Assembly (NCBI RefSeq): GCF_007859765.1
Contig: NZ_SIHJ01000002.1
Span: 496,001 to 560,000 of the forward strand
Direction: 5' to 3'
Origin: Posidoniimonas corsicana
Lineage (GTDB): Bacteria > Planctomycetota > Planctomycetia > Pirellulales > Lacipirellulaceae
Length of the DNA stretch: 64,000 bases
Position numbers and translations under genes: made by a program. Below, piece by piece: positions 18,098 through 26,742 of this stretch. Every line of letters starts with the position of its first letter. Position 1 is the first letter of the stretch. Below the pieces are notes generated by a model. That model had not been told where the DNA came from. It made no database searches and saw only the letters and a program-made list of their open reading frames with translations.

Positions 18098-19123
18098 TCA
18101 CGCGTTGCCGCTCCGCTGCCGCGCCAGGTCGGCGGCGGTCTCCGCGGCGGCCAGCAGGCCGGACGTTTCCGCGATGCCCTGCCACGCGATGTCGGGCGCC
18201 GTGCCGTGCGCGACGCTGGTGCGGATGATCGGCAGGCCGAGGGTGACGTTGACCGCCTGGTGCATGCCGAGCAGCTTCAGCGCGATGTGCCCCTGGTCGT
18301 GGTACATCGCCACCACCGCGTCGAACTCGCCGTCCCGGGCGCGGACCATCAGCGTGTCGGTGGGGTGCGGGCCGCTGGCGTGGATCCCCTCGCGCTGGGC
18401 GAGCTCGACCGCCGGGGTGATGGTGGTCGACTCCTCGTCCCCGAACAGCCCCTGCTCGCCGCCGTGCGGGTTGAGCGCCGCCACGCCGATCCGCGGCCGG
18501 CTGCAGCCAAACGCCCGCATCGCGCGATCGGCCAATCGGCACTTGGCGGCTATCGCCTCGACCGACAGCTGGTCGAACACGCTCCGCAGCGAGGTGTGCA
18601 GCGTGACGTGCACCACCGCCAGGCCGTGTTCGGTGTGGGGCACCACGCGGGGCGGCAGGTACAGCATCATCGCGAAGTCGTCCACGCCGCACAGGTCGGC
18701 CAGCAGTTCGGTGTGGCCGGGGTAGTCGTGGCCGGCCGCCTGCAACGCCGCCTTGCTGATGGGGCCGGTCACCATAGCGTCGATCCGCCCGTCCAGGGCC
18801 AGCCGCGCGGCCTGCTCGATCGCCAGGTAGGCGGCCTGTCCCGGCGGGGTCGTGGGCCCGCCCACCACCAGGCACGGCATGCGCTCCGGCGAGGCGGCGT
18901 CGAACACCTCCTCGCCACAGGCGTCTACCGGGACGACCTCCGCCGCGACCTTCCGCAGCCCGAGCCCCCGCTCGAACTCTTCCTGACGCCCAATCACCAC
19001 CGGCCGGCAGGCGGCGTGCAGCCGCGGGTCGGCCCACGCCCCGGCCGCCACCTCCGGCCCGACCCCGCTGGGGTCGCCCATCGTGATTAGGAGCCGGGGC
19101 CGCGGGTTGGAGATTGGGGGCAT
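18098..19123 (-). CDS. pdxA: 4-hydroxythreonine-4-phosphate dehydrogenase
   Basis: A 341-residue PdxA. The N-terminal block LLITMGDPSGVGPEV is diagnostic. Other blocks are MVTGPISKAALQAAGHDYPGHTELLADL, the metal ligand block VAALNPHGGEQGLFGDEE and MYHDQGHIALKLL. PdxA oxidises 4-phosphohydroxy-L-threonine with NAD(P) in the DXP-dependent pyridoxal phosphate pathway, cytoplasmic. The start MPPISNPRPRLLITMGD was preferred to a Met seven codons upstream, but either is possible. The PLP-dependent aminotransferase at 10.4 kb is not in the same transcription unit. Confidence 0.93.
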   Translation of the reverse strand: MPPISNPRPRLLITMGDPSGVGPEVAAGAWADPRLHAACRPVVIGRQEEFERGLGLRKVAAEVVPVDACGEEVFDAASPERMPCLVVGGPTTPPGQAAYLAIEQAARLALDGRIDAMVTGPISKAALQAAGHDYPGHTELLADLCGVDDFAMMLYLPPRVVPHTEHGLAVVHVTLHTSLRSVFDQLSVEAIAAKCRLADRAMRAFGCSRPRIGVAALNPHGGEQGLFGDEESTTITPAVELAQREGIHASGPHPTDTLMVRARDGEFDAVVAMYHDQGHIALKLLGMHQAVNVTLGLPIIRTSVAHGTAPDIAWQGIAETSGLLAAAETAADLARQRSGNA

Positions 19124-19447
19124 GACAGCCGACACAGGGATCAAGGGCGGTGTGAAAACGGGAAAAACCTGGAAGAGAGGCCGATTCTAGCCCCGCCGCC
19201 GCGCCTCAGCGAGGCGGCCAGCCCCGCTCCGCCCGGCGGCCAACACGCGCTGCAGGAATAACCGGTCTGACCAGACCGATGAGTTCTTGCCCACAGGGCC
19301 TCGGGGACCTGTGACACGTTAATCTGGGCAATTATACTGGAGTGATTGGGTTGCCCAAGCTAGAGGGGCCCCAGCCGAGCCGCGGCTCACGAGACCCGGC
19401 CCCGACGACAGAGCAACAACGACTTACAATCTCCTCGGGACAGCGGA
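19124..19447. other. intergenic region without recognised genes
   Basis: About 320 bp between divergent pdxA and the small membrane protein. It contains a 14-bp palindrome around 19266 (GGTCTGACCAGACC) but no recognisable gene or RNA. The promoters of both flanking genes should be here. Confidence 0.4.
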
Positions 19448-19630
19448 ATGGCCAAAGTGATGACGATTATAGGGATGGTCGTCGCTGGCCTGTTCGCGCT
19501 GGTCTTTGGCCTCGACCTGGTGATCGGCGTGCCGTTCCAGACCGCCAGCGGGACCATGGACATCGGGATGCTGGTCTGCTCGCTGATCCTGGGGTACCTG
19601 AGCTTCAACGCCTTCCGCGATATCCGCTAG
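19448..19630 (+). CDS. small two-helix membrane protein
   Basis: A 60-residue protein with two hydrophobic segments: TIIGMVVAGLFALVFGLDL at residues 6-24 and IGMLVCSLILGYLSF at about 38-52, ending in RDIR. The start ATG follows GGGACAGCGGA. High hydrophobicity and a sensible topology support coding. Length and pattern fit small inner-membrane proteins common in planctomycetes. Function unknown; convergent with the HIT gene 38 bp downstream. Confidence 0.7.
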   Translation: MAKVMTIIGMVVAGLFALVFGLDLVIGVPFQTASGTMDIGMLVCSLILGYLSFNAFRDIR

Positions 19631-19668
19631 CAGGCCCTCGAGCCCCGCCTGAGCGGACCTCTCTCGCG

Positions 19669-20004
19669 TTAGCCCGGCGGCCACGTCAGCGCCCGCCCGC
19701 CCAGCACGTGGTAGTGCAGGTGATCGACCGACTGGCCCCCGTCGGCGCCGGTGTTCACCACCACCCGGTAGCCGTCCGCTAGCCCCTGCTTGCGCGCCAG
19801 GTCTCGGATGACCAGCCACATCCGGCCGATCAAGGCGGCGTCGTCGTCTACTAGCTGGTCGACGCTCTGGATCGGCTTCTTGGGGATCACCAGGAAGTGG
19901 GTCGGCGCCTGCGGGGAGATGTCGCGGAACGCCAGGCAGTGGTCGTCCTCGTGCAGGATGTCGGCGGGGATCTCTTTGCTGATGATCTTGTCGAAGATGG
20001 TCAT
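19669..20004 (-). CDS. HIT-family (HINT-type) nucleotide hydrolase
   Basis: A 111-residue histidine triad protein. The start [21 protein letters not shown] and the block [21 protein letters not shown] are typical of HINT. The catalytic triad is visible as [17 protein letters not shown] enzymes hydrolyse AMP-lysine or aminoacyl-AMP type phosphoramidates. Length equals the family norm. The longer frame upstream was rejected since the family begins here. It stands alone. Confidence 0.93.
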   Translation of the reverse strand: MTIFDKIISKEIPADILHEDDHCLAFRDISPQAPTHFLVIPKKPIQSVDQLVDDDAALIGRMWLVIRDLARKQGLADGYRVVVNTGADGGQSVDHLHYHVLGGRALTWPPG

Positions 20005-20604
20005 GTCGGTGGGACGTCCGCAAGGAAGGTCAACGAGGATCCGGTGAAACGCATGCCGGCGCCGAGTTTTAAGTAGAAACCGGCCGCGCCGACGGTTCCA
20101 ATAGTCTATAGCTGCGGGCTCCCAACGGCAGTCCCGACCGATGCTAGCGCTGGTGAGTTTTGTCCCCTTTTGACCCCGCGAGTGGACAAAACTCTCGCCG
20201 CCGCCGGTGGCGCAGAATCGGCTGCCCCTACAAATACAGTCCCAATCGCGCATCGGCGCCCGGGGCGCCGGCCGACTTTTGTCCCTAAGGATCGATGCTT
20301 CAGAAGGGGACAAAACCCCGCCGCGGTCGTGGCGCCGGTGACAGCTGCCGGACGGGTTGCCGCCTGGGCGAATTTCGACCAACAGATTGCCTGTCTGCCG
20401 GCCACGCGAGTCGCCGATAACCGGTTGCAAGGGAATCTGGAGGACGCCGCCACACTTTAGACGCCAACCACCACTCGTTCGATCACGCCGGCCAGACGCG
20501 TCTGCCGGCGGGGTCAGCCGCTCGTGGTGCGCGCGTCGGCGACCGAGAGCTTGTCACACGAACGTCCATCCCCCTACTCGGACACCATGGAGGGTCTTCG
20601 AGCC
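20005..20604. other. 600-bp intergenic region with inverted GGACAAAA repeats
   Basis: No convincing gene is seen. The stretch holds two hairpin-forming repeat pairs that share the same TTTTGTCC/GGACAAAA stem, given as a separate repeat entry. The open frames on both strands lack ribosome sites and have no recognisable protein motif. Confidence 0.5.
20155..20316. repeat. two hairpins with the same TTTTGTCC/GGACAAAA stem
   Basis: Hairpin one has GAGTTTTGTCC at 20155-20165 and its perfect complement GGACAAAACTC at 20184-20194, an 11-bp stem. Hairpin two has TTTTGTCCC at 20277-20285 and GGGACAAAA at 20307-20315. The two share an 8-bp core in alternating orientation. Repeats of this style may be REP-like or protein-binding elements; no role is shown. 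Confidence 0.6.
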
Positions 20605-21189
20605 ATGAGAGCTGTTCTGTGCTGTGCCGCGCTGATTCTGCCCGCAGGGGCGTCGGCCTTCGGCCAAACCACCCAGGAACGCGGCGCCGACGGGGTGCTG
20701 TACAACGTCACCCGCACCTCGGTGCCCAAGACGGTGATGGCAACCGAGATCCAGACCCGCGAAGAAACCGTCTACAAGCCGCAGGTCACAACCAAGTACC
20801 AGACCTACCAGCAGACGCAATTAGTGCCGGTCACCGAGCACCGCTGGGTGTCGCGGCAACGCGGCTGGTGGAACCCGTTCCGCGAGCCCTACTGGACGCA
20901 CGCCATCGAGCCTGTGACCCGCTGGGAGCACCGCCCCGCGACCGTGCACGTGCCGGTGAGCACCACCAACTGGGTGCCGGAGACGCGGACCACCCAGGTG
21001 CCGGTGGCCACCTACAAGACCGTCAACGACACCATCGTGTCGCGCGTGCCGGTCGGCCCCGCGCCGGCGCTGAACCCGACGCCAACGCAGCCCCAGGTGC
21101 AGGTCGCCACGCGCCCAACGGGCGGTCAGATCGGCGGCCAACGGCTGGACCAACCGAACTCGTGGGGCGGCGGGTCGCGTTACCGTTAG
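20605..21189 (+). CDS. secreted Val-Pro-rich repeat protein (YTV-like)
   Basis: A 194-residue product with signal peptide AVLCCAALILPAGASAFG. The body repeats a Thr/Val/Tyr motif: ETVYKPQVTTKYQTYQQTQ, QLVPVTEHRW, THAIEPVTRWEHRPATV, HVPVSTTNWVPETRTTQVPV. This periodic pattern resembles the YTV domains of planctomycete cell-wall proteins, but is shorter and has no cysteines in the repeats. A Gly/Asn tail ends SWGGGSRYR. An upstream ATG at 20587 would add six residues. Surface or wall location is inferred. Confidence 0.7.
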   Translation: MRAVLCCAALILPAGASAFGQTTQERGADGVLYNVTRTSVPKTVMATEIQTREETVYKPQVTTKYQTYQQTQLVPVTEHRWVSRQRGWWNPFREPYWTHAIEPVTRWEHRPATVHVPVSTTNWVPETRTTQVPVATYKTVNDTIVSRVPVGPAPALNPTPTQPQVQVATRPTGGQIGGQRLDQPNSWGGGSRYR

Positions 21190-21199
21190 CCGCGTCGAG

Positions 21200-21499
21200 C
21201 TAGGTGGCGGGGCGGGAGGTGCGGCGGCGGCGCGACCGCTTCGGCGCCGGCGCGCCCCACTCCTTGGTGAGGGTCTCGAACACCTCGGGCGACTCGTACC
21301 GCACCACGCCCTTGCCGTCCGGCATCGGGCCGATCAGGCCGCGGAACACCGGCAGGCCGCGTAGCGCCAGGTCGGTGCTGCAGTCGTCCACGCCGATCTG
21401 CGCGTGCATCTTCAGCACCGCGTCGGTGTGGGAGTAGTCCTTGCTGCGGATCTCGCCGTTGGCGCCGCGGGTAACAATCCGGATCGTTTGCTCTGGCAT
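21200..21499 (-). CDS. conserved hypothetical protein, basic tail
   Basis: A 99-residue product starting MPEQTIRIVTRGANGEIRSK. The middle (GLIGPMPDGKGVVRYESPEVFETL) is globular and the tail is strongly basic (PKRSRRRRTSRPAT). No family is recognised. It is convergent with the Val-Pro-rich gene, 10 bp apart. The product is small, cytoplasmic and probably nucleic-acid- or membrane-contacting through its tail; this is inference. Confidence 0.5.
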   Translation of the reverse strand: MPEQTIRIVTRGANGEIRSKDYSHTDAVLKMHAQIGVDDCSTDLALRGLPVFRGLIGPMPDGKGVVRYESPEVFETLTKEWGAPAPKRSRRRRTSRPAT

Positions 21500-21785
21500 C
21501 GGTCGTTAGCTCGGGAAACAGGAAGGGAGGCGCCCGCCGCGAGGGGGCATCACAAGCTATCGACCCGCCGGCAGCTAGCAATCGAGCGCCGGGACGTTCG
21601 GCGGTCGCAACCGCGGCAGGCGCGGCAAACCCCACATCCGATCCGAAACGCGGGGCCCGCGCAATCGGCCGGCCGCGGGTCGGGCTGTGAGGGTATTTGG
21701 GCCCCGGCGGCGCGGTTGTCGGGCCGGCGCAGCCCCCAACCGAACCAACCCGCAGTTTTTACCGCCCCGGCCCGCCCACCCGTTC

Positions 21786-21814
21786 TTGCCGGCGCCACGC
21801 CGGCGGGCTAGAAT
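21786..21814 (+). promoter_or_regulatory. sigma-70-type promoter of tRNA-Ser
   Basis: A TTGCCG box (21786-21791) and a TAGAAT box (21809-21814) are separated by 17 bp and lie 12 bp before the first tRNA base. Spacing and position both fit a housekeeping promoter. Confidence 0.6.
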
Positions 21815-21826
21815 CTGCGTCTCCCA

Positions 21827-21909
21827 GGAGGGTATCCGAATTGGCTAGGAACCTGATTCGAAATCAGGCGCCCCGCAAGGGGTTGTGGGTTCGAGTCCCA
21901 TGCCCTCCG
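21827..21909 (+). tRNA. tRNA-Ser (anticodon CGA)
   Basis: The acceptor stem pairs GGAGGGT (21827-21833) with GCCCTCC (21902-21908), discriminator G at 21909. The anticodon arm is CCTGA-TTCGAAA-TCAGG with CGA at 21859-21861, decoding UCG. A long variable arm (CGCCCCGCAAGGGGTT) and the T arm GGGTTCGAGTCCC identify tRNA-Ser. CCA is not encoded. The 3' end faces an integrase 100 bp away, so this tRNA is the likely attachment site of the element to its right. Confidence 0.95.
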
Positions 21910-22009
21910 CTCTCGTAAGCTCTTTGGCAACTGATGCTTACAGCACGCCAAAGAACGAGCCCGCCGAGGGCCGCCCAACGCGTTGCAACAGATCTGCAAC
22001 ACTTCTGCG

Positions 22010-23116
22010 TCACGACGGCGCCGTCCAGACCTTCCGCCCGAGTTCGACAGCCGTTCGGTGGTGGTAGTAGCCCATCGTGGTGTCCGGCGAGGCGTGACGC
22101 GCCCACTTCTGCAACTCGGGAATCGTCAGCAGCTGATCCATCCGGGTCAGGAAAGCCCGCCGGCCGATGTCGTGGCTGGTGGCGGTCTTGCCCTTCACGG
22201 GGTCGGTGATCACTCCGGCGGCCTTGCCAATCTCGGACACCACGCGAACCACATTGCTGGGCCGCATCTGACCTTTCCGCCCTGGCAAGGGGAAGACGTA
22301 GCCCCGGCGATTCGGCGGGGCGGTTGCGATCAGATTCCAGAACTCGCGGGTGACTGGCTGAAACTCATCCCGCCGGGACTTGTGCCCACTGGCCAGCATC
22401 CGAATCAGCGGAAACTCATGGCTGGTGTCGATCGACAGTTCCGCCGCCGGCTCCCATGAAAGCCGCCGCAGTTCGTCAACTCGCAGCCCGCTGTGCCACA
22501 GCCCCTGCAAGAAGCGACGCCATACCTCCGCGTCGTGGGGACGAACCTTGGCGACGGTCATGAGGATGCGTTCGTACTCCTCGCTAGTAATTGGCCGCGA
22601 GCGCATCTTCTGCCCCCCGGCTTTGCGTGGCAGACGCACCCGCGGCACGGTTTCGATGAGATCAACGTCGCACGCCCACCCCAAGGCGGCGAGCAGCGTC
22701 GCGAGGTAGCTCCGGATAGAGGACTCGGACAGCCCCCGCTCGCGCAGCTTCGCCGTGAACCGGCTGAGCATCGACTTGTTAACGTCGCTCAGCCGAGTCG
22801 GCGCTACCGTCCGCTCCAGCCAATTGGCGGCGGTCACCCACTGCGACTCGCTCTTCCGCGAAAGCTGCGGCAGCTTCTCCTGCTCGTACCGCTCGCGGAA
22901 GAGCGACCACAATAGCCGCGGCGAGTCCGGGTCGTTTTGTGCGAGGTCAATCTCCAACTCGACTGCAGCCCGCTCGGCGTCGCGCCGGCGCTTGCATCCC
23001 GATGACAGTTCCCGGGTCGAACCATCGGCCCGCCTCCAACGAAGTCCGTAGGGACGGTTCTTGTAGGGCACTACTCGGACTCGGGGGCCGTTCGATCCTC
23101 GTTCTCTAATAGCCAT
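22010..23116 (-). CDS. tyrosine recombinase (phage-type integrase)
   Basis: A 368-residue tyrosine recombinase. The N-terminus has an AP2-like arm (PYKNRPYGLRWRRADGS). A SAM-like core-binding domain spans about 80-165. Catalytic residues are visible: Arg in LWHSGLRVDELRRL, Lys near ASGHKSRRDE, His/Arg in SHDIGRRAF, a later His in KWARHASPDTTMGYYHH and the nucleophile Tyr in MGYYHH. It would integrate or excise an element at the tRNA-Ser 3' end. The start MAIRERG was chosen; it overlaps the upstream excisionase-like gene by 46 bp. Sequence looks intact. Confidence 0.93.
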   Translation of the reverse strand: MAIRERGSNGPRVRVVPYKNRPYGLRWRRADGSTRELSSGCKRRRDAERAAVELEIDLAQNDPDSPRLLWSLFRERYEQEKLPQLSRKSESQWVTAANWLERTVAPTRLSDVNKSMLSRFTAKLRERGLSESSIRSYLATLLAALGWACDVDLIETVPRVRLPRKAGGQKMRSRPITSEEYERILMTVAKVRPHDAEVWRRFLQGLWHSGLRVDELRRLSWEPAAELSIDTSHEFPLIRMLASGHKSRRDEFQPVTREFWNLIATAPPNRRGYVFPLPGRKGQMRPSNVVRVVSEIGKAAGVITDPVKGKTATSHDIGRRAFLTRMDQLLTIPELQKWARHASPDTTMGYYHHRTAVELGRKVWTAPS

Positions 23117-23307
23117 TGCACAAAACTCGTGGTGACGAAGATGGTCTCGTTGCCAAGCGGAATATGAGGACAACCACGCTCAATCGTGTTGCGGCGGATC
23201 ACCCGCCGTCGGTTCTGAAGGGTTTCCTGGTCGGCTTCCTTCTTGGTCCAGGCTTTGACGAGTTCGGTCAGCGTGAAGAACGGCGACTCGCTGAATTTGG
23301 AGTCCAT
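23071..23307 (-). CDS. excisionase-like small DNA-binding protein
   Basis: A 78-residue product starting MDSKFSESPFFTLTELVKAW. The pattern 'FFTLTELVKAW' with a following turn and RRVIRRNTIERGCPHIPLG-type strand resembles winged-helix excisionases. Its 3' end overlaps the integrase start by 46 bp, so the two are co-transcribed and probably coupled. Excisionases set the direction of integrase. The match is by pattern only; it may be another small helix-turn-helix factor. Confidence 0.55.
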   Translation of the reverse strand: MDSKFSESPFFTLTELVKAWTKKEADQETLQNRRRVIRRNTIERGCPHIPLGNETIFVTTSFVQWLLENEDRTAPESE

Positions 23308-23471
23308 AGGGCAGATAGCTTCCTTGACCGCCGCGCTTGCCGTTACCACAATGCGCTCACGGCGGCCTCATAGAGGTCGATTCGAGAGAGGGCCCGCTCT
23401 GGCCGCAAACCGGGAGAGGGCACGAACTTGGGAGCCCTGTGGGGCCGCCCTTCAAGACAGCGCCGCCGGAG

Positions 23472-23500
23472 ACGGGGCCGCCACTGGCGGCCCCGTTTTT
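23472..23500 (+). terminator. intrinsic terminator 1
   Basis: GGGGCCGCCA, a one-base loop region, and TGGCGGCCCC form a 10-bp GC-rich stem followed directly by GTTTTT. This is a strong intrinsic terminator in the plus direction. Confidence 0.75.
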
Positions 23501-23708
23501 CCAACGCCCCTGCCCTCGCCTGGCTATCTCATAGGCCACCCCCTGCCCCACCGAGGCGGTAGCTCTGCGCGGCGCACCGCGGCAGACAGACAAGGGGATC
23601 TCGCGCCGACCTTCGGCGCCATCGATTCGAAGTGCGCAGCCGCGCACAGCTAGACTTGGCGTAACCGCCATGGCGTTTCCCGGGTAACAGCTTGGGGAAA
23701 TGTCCGTG

Positions 23709-23748
23709 GTCCCGATCCGCAGCTGCAACTGCGGGTCGGGACGCCTTT
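23709..23748 (+). terminator. intrinsic terminator 2
   Basis: GTCCCGATCCGCAG (23709-23722) pairs with CTGCGGGTCGGGAC (23729-23742) with one G-T wobble and a 6-base loop, then GCCTTTT. It is a strong plus-direction terminator with no protein gene before it. Confidence 0.75.
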
Positions 23749-24167
23749 TGAATGAGCAGCGTCGATTGTGAACGCCGCCCGGCGGTTGTCAACGCGCGGC
23801 GACGACGCTGATCACGTCGAATGAGGCCACGCCCTCCACGGAAGCCCTTGTGAGGGCAGGAGATAAGTAGGGGGTCCGGCGGTAGAGAACGCGTGACGTT
23901 TTTCTGTTCCGAAACCTTACTGTGCGCACGACTGCGCTCGCTCTGCTGCCAGACCATCGGTTGCCCCCGGTTGCTGCAACCGCGCGCCGCTGCCTAACCC
24001 AAACGCGGCGTGCGGTGGGTCGATGCGTACCTCGCTCCGTGCGCAGCGGCAGCGCAGGCGGCGCGCGGCGCATCCGAGGAGACTGGGTTAGGGCGGCCCC
24101 GCCCACTCGCGGCTGGCTCCGCGGCGGGCGGTACTCTGACGGACCATCTTGCCAGAGTCCGGCGGGG

Positions 24168-24392
24168 TTAAGCGGCCCCGTGCAGCGTGATGGCGCGGGC
24201 CTGGTGGCTCGCGCGGCGGAGGTAGCCCTTCCGCTCTAGCGCCTTAAGGTGACACAGCACGCCGTTGGGGCTCCGGATGCCGAGCCGCGCCGCCAACTCG
24301 CGCAGCGTAGGCGCGTAGCCGTGCGTGGTGATGTAACGCCGCAGAGCCACTAAAATACGGGCTTGGCCGCGGCTGAGAGGAGAATTTGGCAT
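24168..24392 (-). CDS. stand-alone LexA-type winged-helix DNA-binding protein
   Basis: A 74-residue product that matches only the N-terminal domain of LexA: LSRGQARILVALRRYITTHG, then APTLRELAARLGIRSPNGV, then HLKALERKGYLRR. In LexA the second block is the recognition helix region and the third contacts the wing. The autoproteolysis domain is absent, so it cannot self-cleave like LexA. An ATG seven codons upstream is also possible. It may be a phage or island regulator. No SOS box could be identified nearby by eye. Confidence 0.75.
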   Translation of the reverse strand: MPNSPLSRGQARILVALRRYITTHGYAPTLRELAARLGIRSPNGVLCHLKALERKGYLRRASHQARAITLHGAA

Positions 24393-24883
24393 CAGAAAAG
24401 GCCCCGTCGGCATGATGTACTTACGTATAGGTGCTGGGCCCTAGAATACTCACCCCAATCGGCAAAGCAACCCACAATATGTGCACATTTTTTGCGCGGG
24501 CACGCTAGCGATTGGGGGCGCCTATTTGCTCGTCTGAGAGCCAATGCACGCGCAGAGTGGACGTCGCTGCGACAAGGTTCGGGGATCTAAGCCGAGGCGG
24601 CGAAGCCGCTGTCCTAGAGCCGCAGAGGTGGTGAATACCGACTGCAACTAGAGGCTCGCTCTAGTGACGGCGGTTGGGCACACCTCGTGCATCTGGGCGA
24701 CGCGCGAATCTGCTGGTGTTGGTCCAATCGCTACACCGTGGCCGGAGTCGAATCTGAGCGAAGCGATGAGCACCGGTGGGAGTTGCGGAGCCCCAAGAAC
24801 CGCGCTGAATACGAACCATTCGGGTGTTCTCCGGTGCCACCCGCCGGGGCCTTCCCAATACCCCGGCCTTTGGCTGTGGTCGA
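24393..24883. other. 490-bp intergenic region
   Basis: No coding frame is convincing. An A/T-rich patch near 24470-24495 contains the palindrome TGTGCACA followed by a T-run, which could be a regulator site or promoter element. Nothing else is recognised. Confidence 0.35.
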
Positions 24884-26359
24884 TCATTCAATGTTGCACA
24901 CGACCCGCTGGTATCGAACAAGCGGCGGCGTCCCAACGTCAGTAGCTTCGAGAATGATGTGAATCTGTTTGCCGGGCTCGTTGGGGACGACAAAGCTGGC
25001 CTCTTGCTGGCCCGCGTTGTCGATCTCTACCCGGGATTCCGCCGAGTCGGCTTCCTCGTATTGCCACCAGCGATACGTTAATGCGTCACCGTCGGGGTCG
25101 CTGGTTCCAGCAGCGCTCAGCGAAACCGTCTCGCCCGGTTTGACCTCCAAGTCGGCGTCGTGGGCCAATCTGACATCGGGCGGATGGTTTGCTTCGTCAT
25201 AAGGTTTCACGCACCAGTCGGCTCGTGCCGCAAAATCTTGCTGAATGGCATCGATCCAGCGCCATTGAGGTTTGAGGTAGGCAGTCAATTCCGGATCTTT
25301 GGTAGTCTCACGTTTTGCACGTCTGCGACCCCATGCCGAACTGCCATACCAACGACCCTTGGGATACTCGTAGCCACGCTCCGCAACATGATCGAGCCAC
25401 GTGTTCTCGCGGACTTTGGTAAACCGACCGCCCCAACCGCCCCAGTCGGGTGATTCTTCGCTGCGCAGACCGGTCGGAATAACGTGCAGGAACGCCGGCG
25501 AGTCACCCTCGGACCTGAAACGTCCATCATCGTGCGCTTTGTACATCTCGAGTAGCGGCCCATGGCTGCGCAGGGCATTCTCGTTCATCCATTCTGCGGA
25601 GAAATATCGCTGCACTTCCTGAGGTACGGCCTTGCGTTGACGTTCATAGGCGAAGGCGATGAACTGGTCGGAGACGATCGTCGGAATGTTGAACTCGCCC
25701 CAGCGCGGCCGAATGTATTTCTGGTAGGTGTCATCCTGCTCCCAGATGAAATAGAAGCGGAGCTTCTTTGCCACCTCGGCCATCTTATCCGGATGCTTCT
25801 CCTCAATCGTCTTCAGCGCCCGCGCGATAGTGTTGGGTCCGCCCCACGCCTGCAACCAGATCGGTCGGTCGTCGGAATCGTCCAGCAGGGCCTTGACGAT
25901 CAGATTTGAGCCCACCGTTTCTTCATCCATGTCGCCTTCCGATTTGACGTTGCCGAGCACGGTGATGGATCTGAGATAGTCTGGTGCGGGGAAGTCGGGG
26001 TCGTGCTGGCTGAGGTTGGGATAGACTCTCTCATAAGCCTCCAGAAGCGGCTGAATCCAGTCATCGCCCGCCCACCTGTGGCCCTGCCAGTGATACTGCG
26101 AACTCGATGTCACGATGCCCTCGACGTCGAACTCATTCGCGTACAACAGGAACCGCACCATCGAGCATTCGTCGTCGATTTCCCCATCCGTCGTGACGAT
26201 CACTCGCGGCTTGCTATCCGAATCACCCGTTTGTGCGAGCGTCGGCGCAGCTTGGGTTCCAGCGATTGTAAGCAGAAGAACCAACACTCTATGCGGACTG
26301 GCCAGCCTGTTTTGCGGGGTACGATAGCGACAACGTTCACTGCAAGTGTTCTGAAGCAT
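24884..26359 (-). CDS. DUF1593 nucleoside-hydrolase-like secreted protein
   Basis: A 491-residue protein with signal peptide RVLVLLLTIAGTQAAPTLAQ. The block PRVIVTTDGEIDDECSMVRF resembles the Asp cluster (DxDxxxDD-like) of nucleoside hydrolases, as in DUF1593 proteins. Other family blocks are GIVTSSSQYHWQGH and IWLQAWGGPNTIARAL. The C-terminal 100 residues (HDADLEVKPGETVSLSAAGTSDPDGD) form an immunoglobulin-like PKD-type domain. DUF1593 proteins are linked to plant polysaccharide loci and act outside the cytoplasm; their substrate is unknown. Divergent from the PL1-type lyase gene, with which it may share a glycan target. Confidence 0.85.
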   Translation of the reverse strand: MLQNTCSERCRYRTPQNRLASPHRVLVLLLTIAGTQAAPTLAQTGDSDSKPRVIVTTDGEIDDECSMVRFLLYANEFDVEGIVTSSSQYHWQGHRWAGDDWIQPLLEAYERVYPNLSQHDPDFPAPDYLRSITVLGNVKSEGDMDEETVGSNLIVKALLDDSDDRPIWLQAWGGPNTIARALKTIEEKHPDKMAEVAKKLRFYFIWEQDDTYQKYIRPRWGEFNIPTIVSDQFIAFAYERQRKAVPQEVQRYFSAEWMNENALRSHGPLLEMYKAHDDGRFRSEGDSPAFLHVIPTGLRSEESPDWGGWGGRFTKVRENTWLDHVAERGYEYPKGRWYGSSAWGRRRAKRETTKDPELTAYLKPQWRWIDAIQQDFAARADWCVKPYDEANHPPDVRLAHDADLEVKPGETVSLSAAGTSDPDGDALTYRWWQYEEADSAESRVEIDNAGQQEASFVVPNEPGKQIHIILEATDVGTPPLVRYQRVVCNIE

Positions 26360-26742
26360 GACAAAGAGCTCTAATTTGAGGAGAGAGTGGGCCGGCCAAT
26401 TGAGGTCGGAGAGCCACGGATTGGTGCGGGCCGCCCCCCAGCATAGCAGCACGGGCGTTGTTGAGCGCTGAGTTCACAAGGGCAAGAATGCAATGTCAGA
26501 TCCGTAGTTAGGACCGGTTGGGTGGAGCAGATTGCGAGAAGGCTTGTCTCAAAATAGGCCGCGGCCAGATCCGCCGGGGGCTTCATCTGGGCTAAATTGA
26601 GGGTCGGCTGTTGGTCTCGCGTCAGCTCACATGCCTGCGGTGCATATAGCGTCTCGATGAATGAATGGCTCTGGCCTTCTGAATGGCATTCGAACACCAC
26701 GCGATTCTCAGTTGCGTCAATGAACGGCAGGGCAGAACCTGC
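26360..26742. promoter_or_regulatory. divergent promoter region between DUF1593 and lyase genes
   Basis: About 380 bp between two outward-facing secreted-enzyme genes. Promoters for both should lie here. No clean -35/-10 pair or operator palindrome stands out by eye. Confidence 0.3.

Larger units (their letters stand above)
23308..24167. other. 860-bp region with two orphan terminators, no protein gene seen
   Basis: Between the excisionase-like gene and the LexA-like gene no open frame looks coding. Two strong plus-strand terminator hairpins lie here without any plus-strand protein gene before them, which suggests small RNAs. The rest, including 23750-24160, holds nothing I can name. Confidence 0.45.

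Noticed and set aside
23357-23957. Minus-strand frames of 120-140 codons over the orphan terminators
   Set aside because: They run through two perfect hairpins and are Arg/Gly/Pro-rich; hairpins of this type are not expected inside genes.
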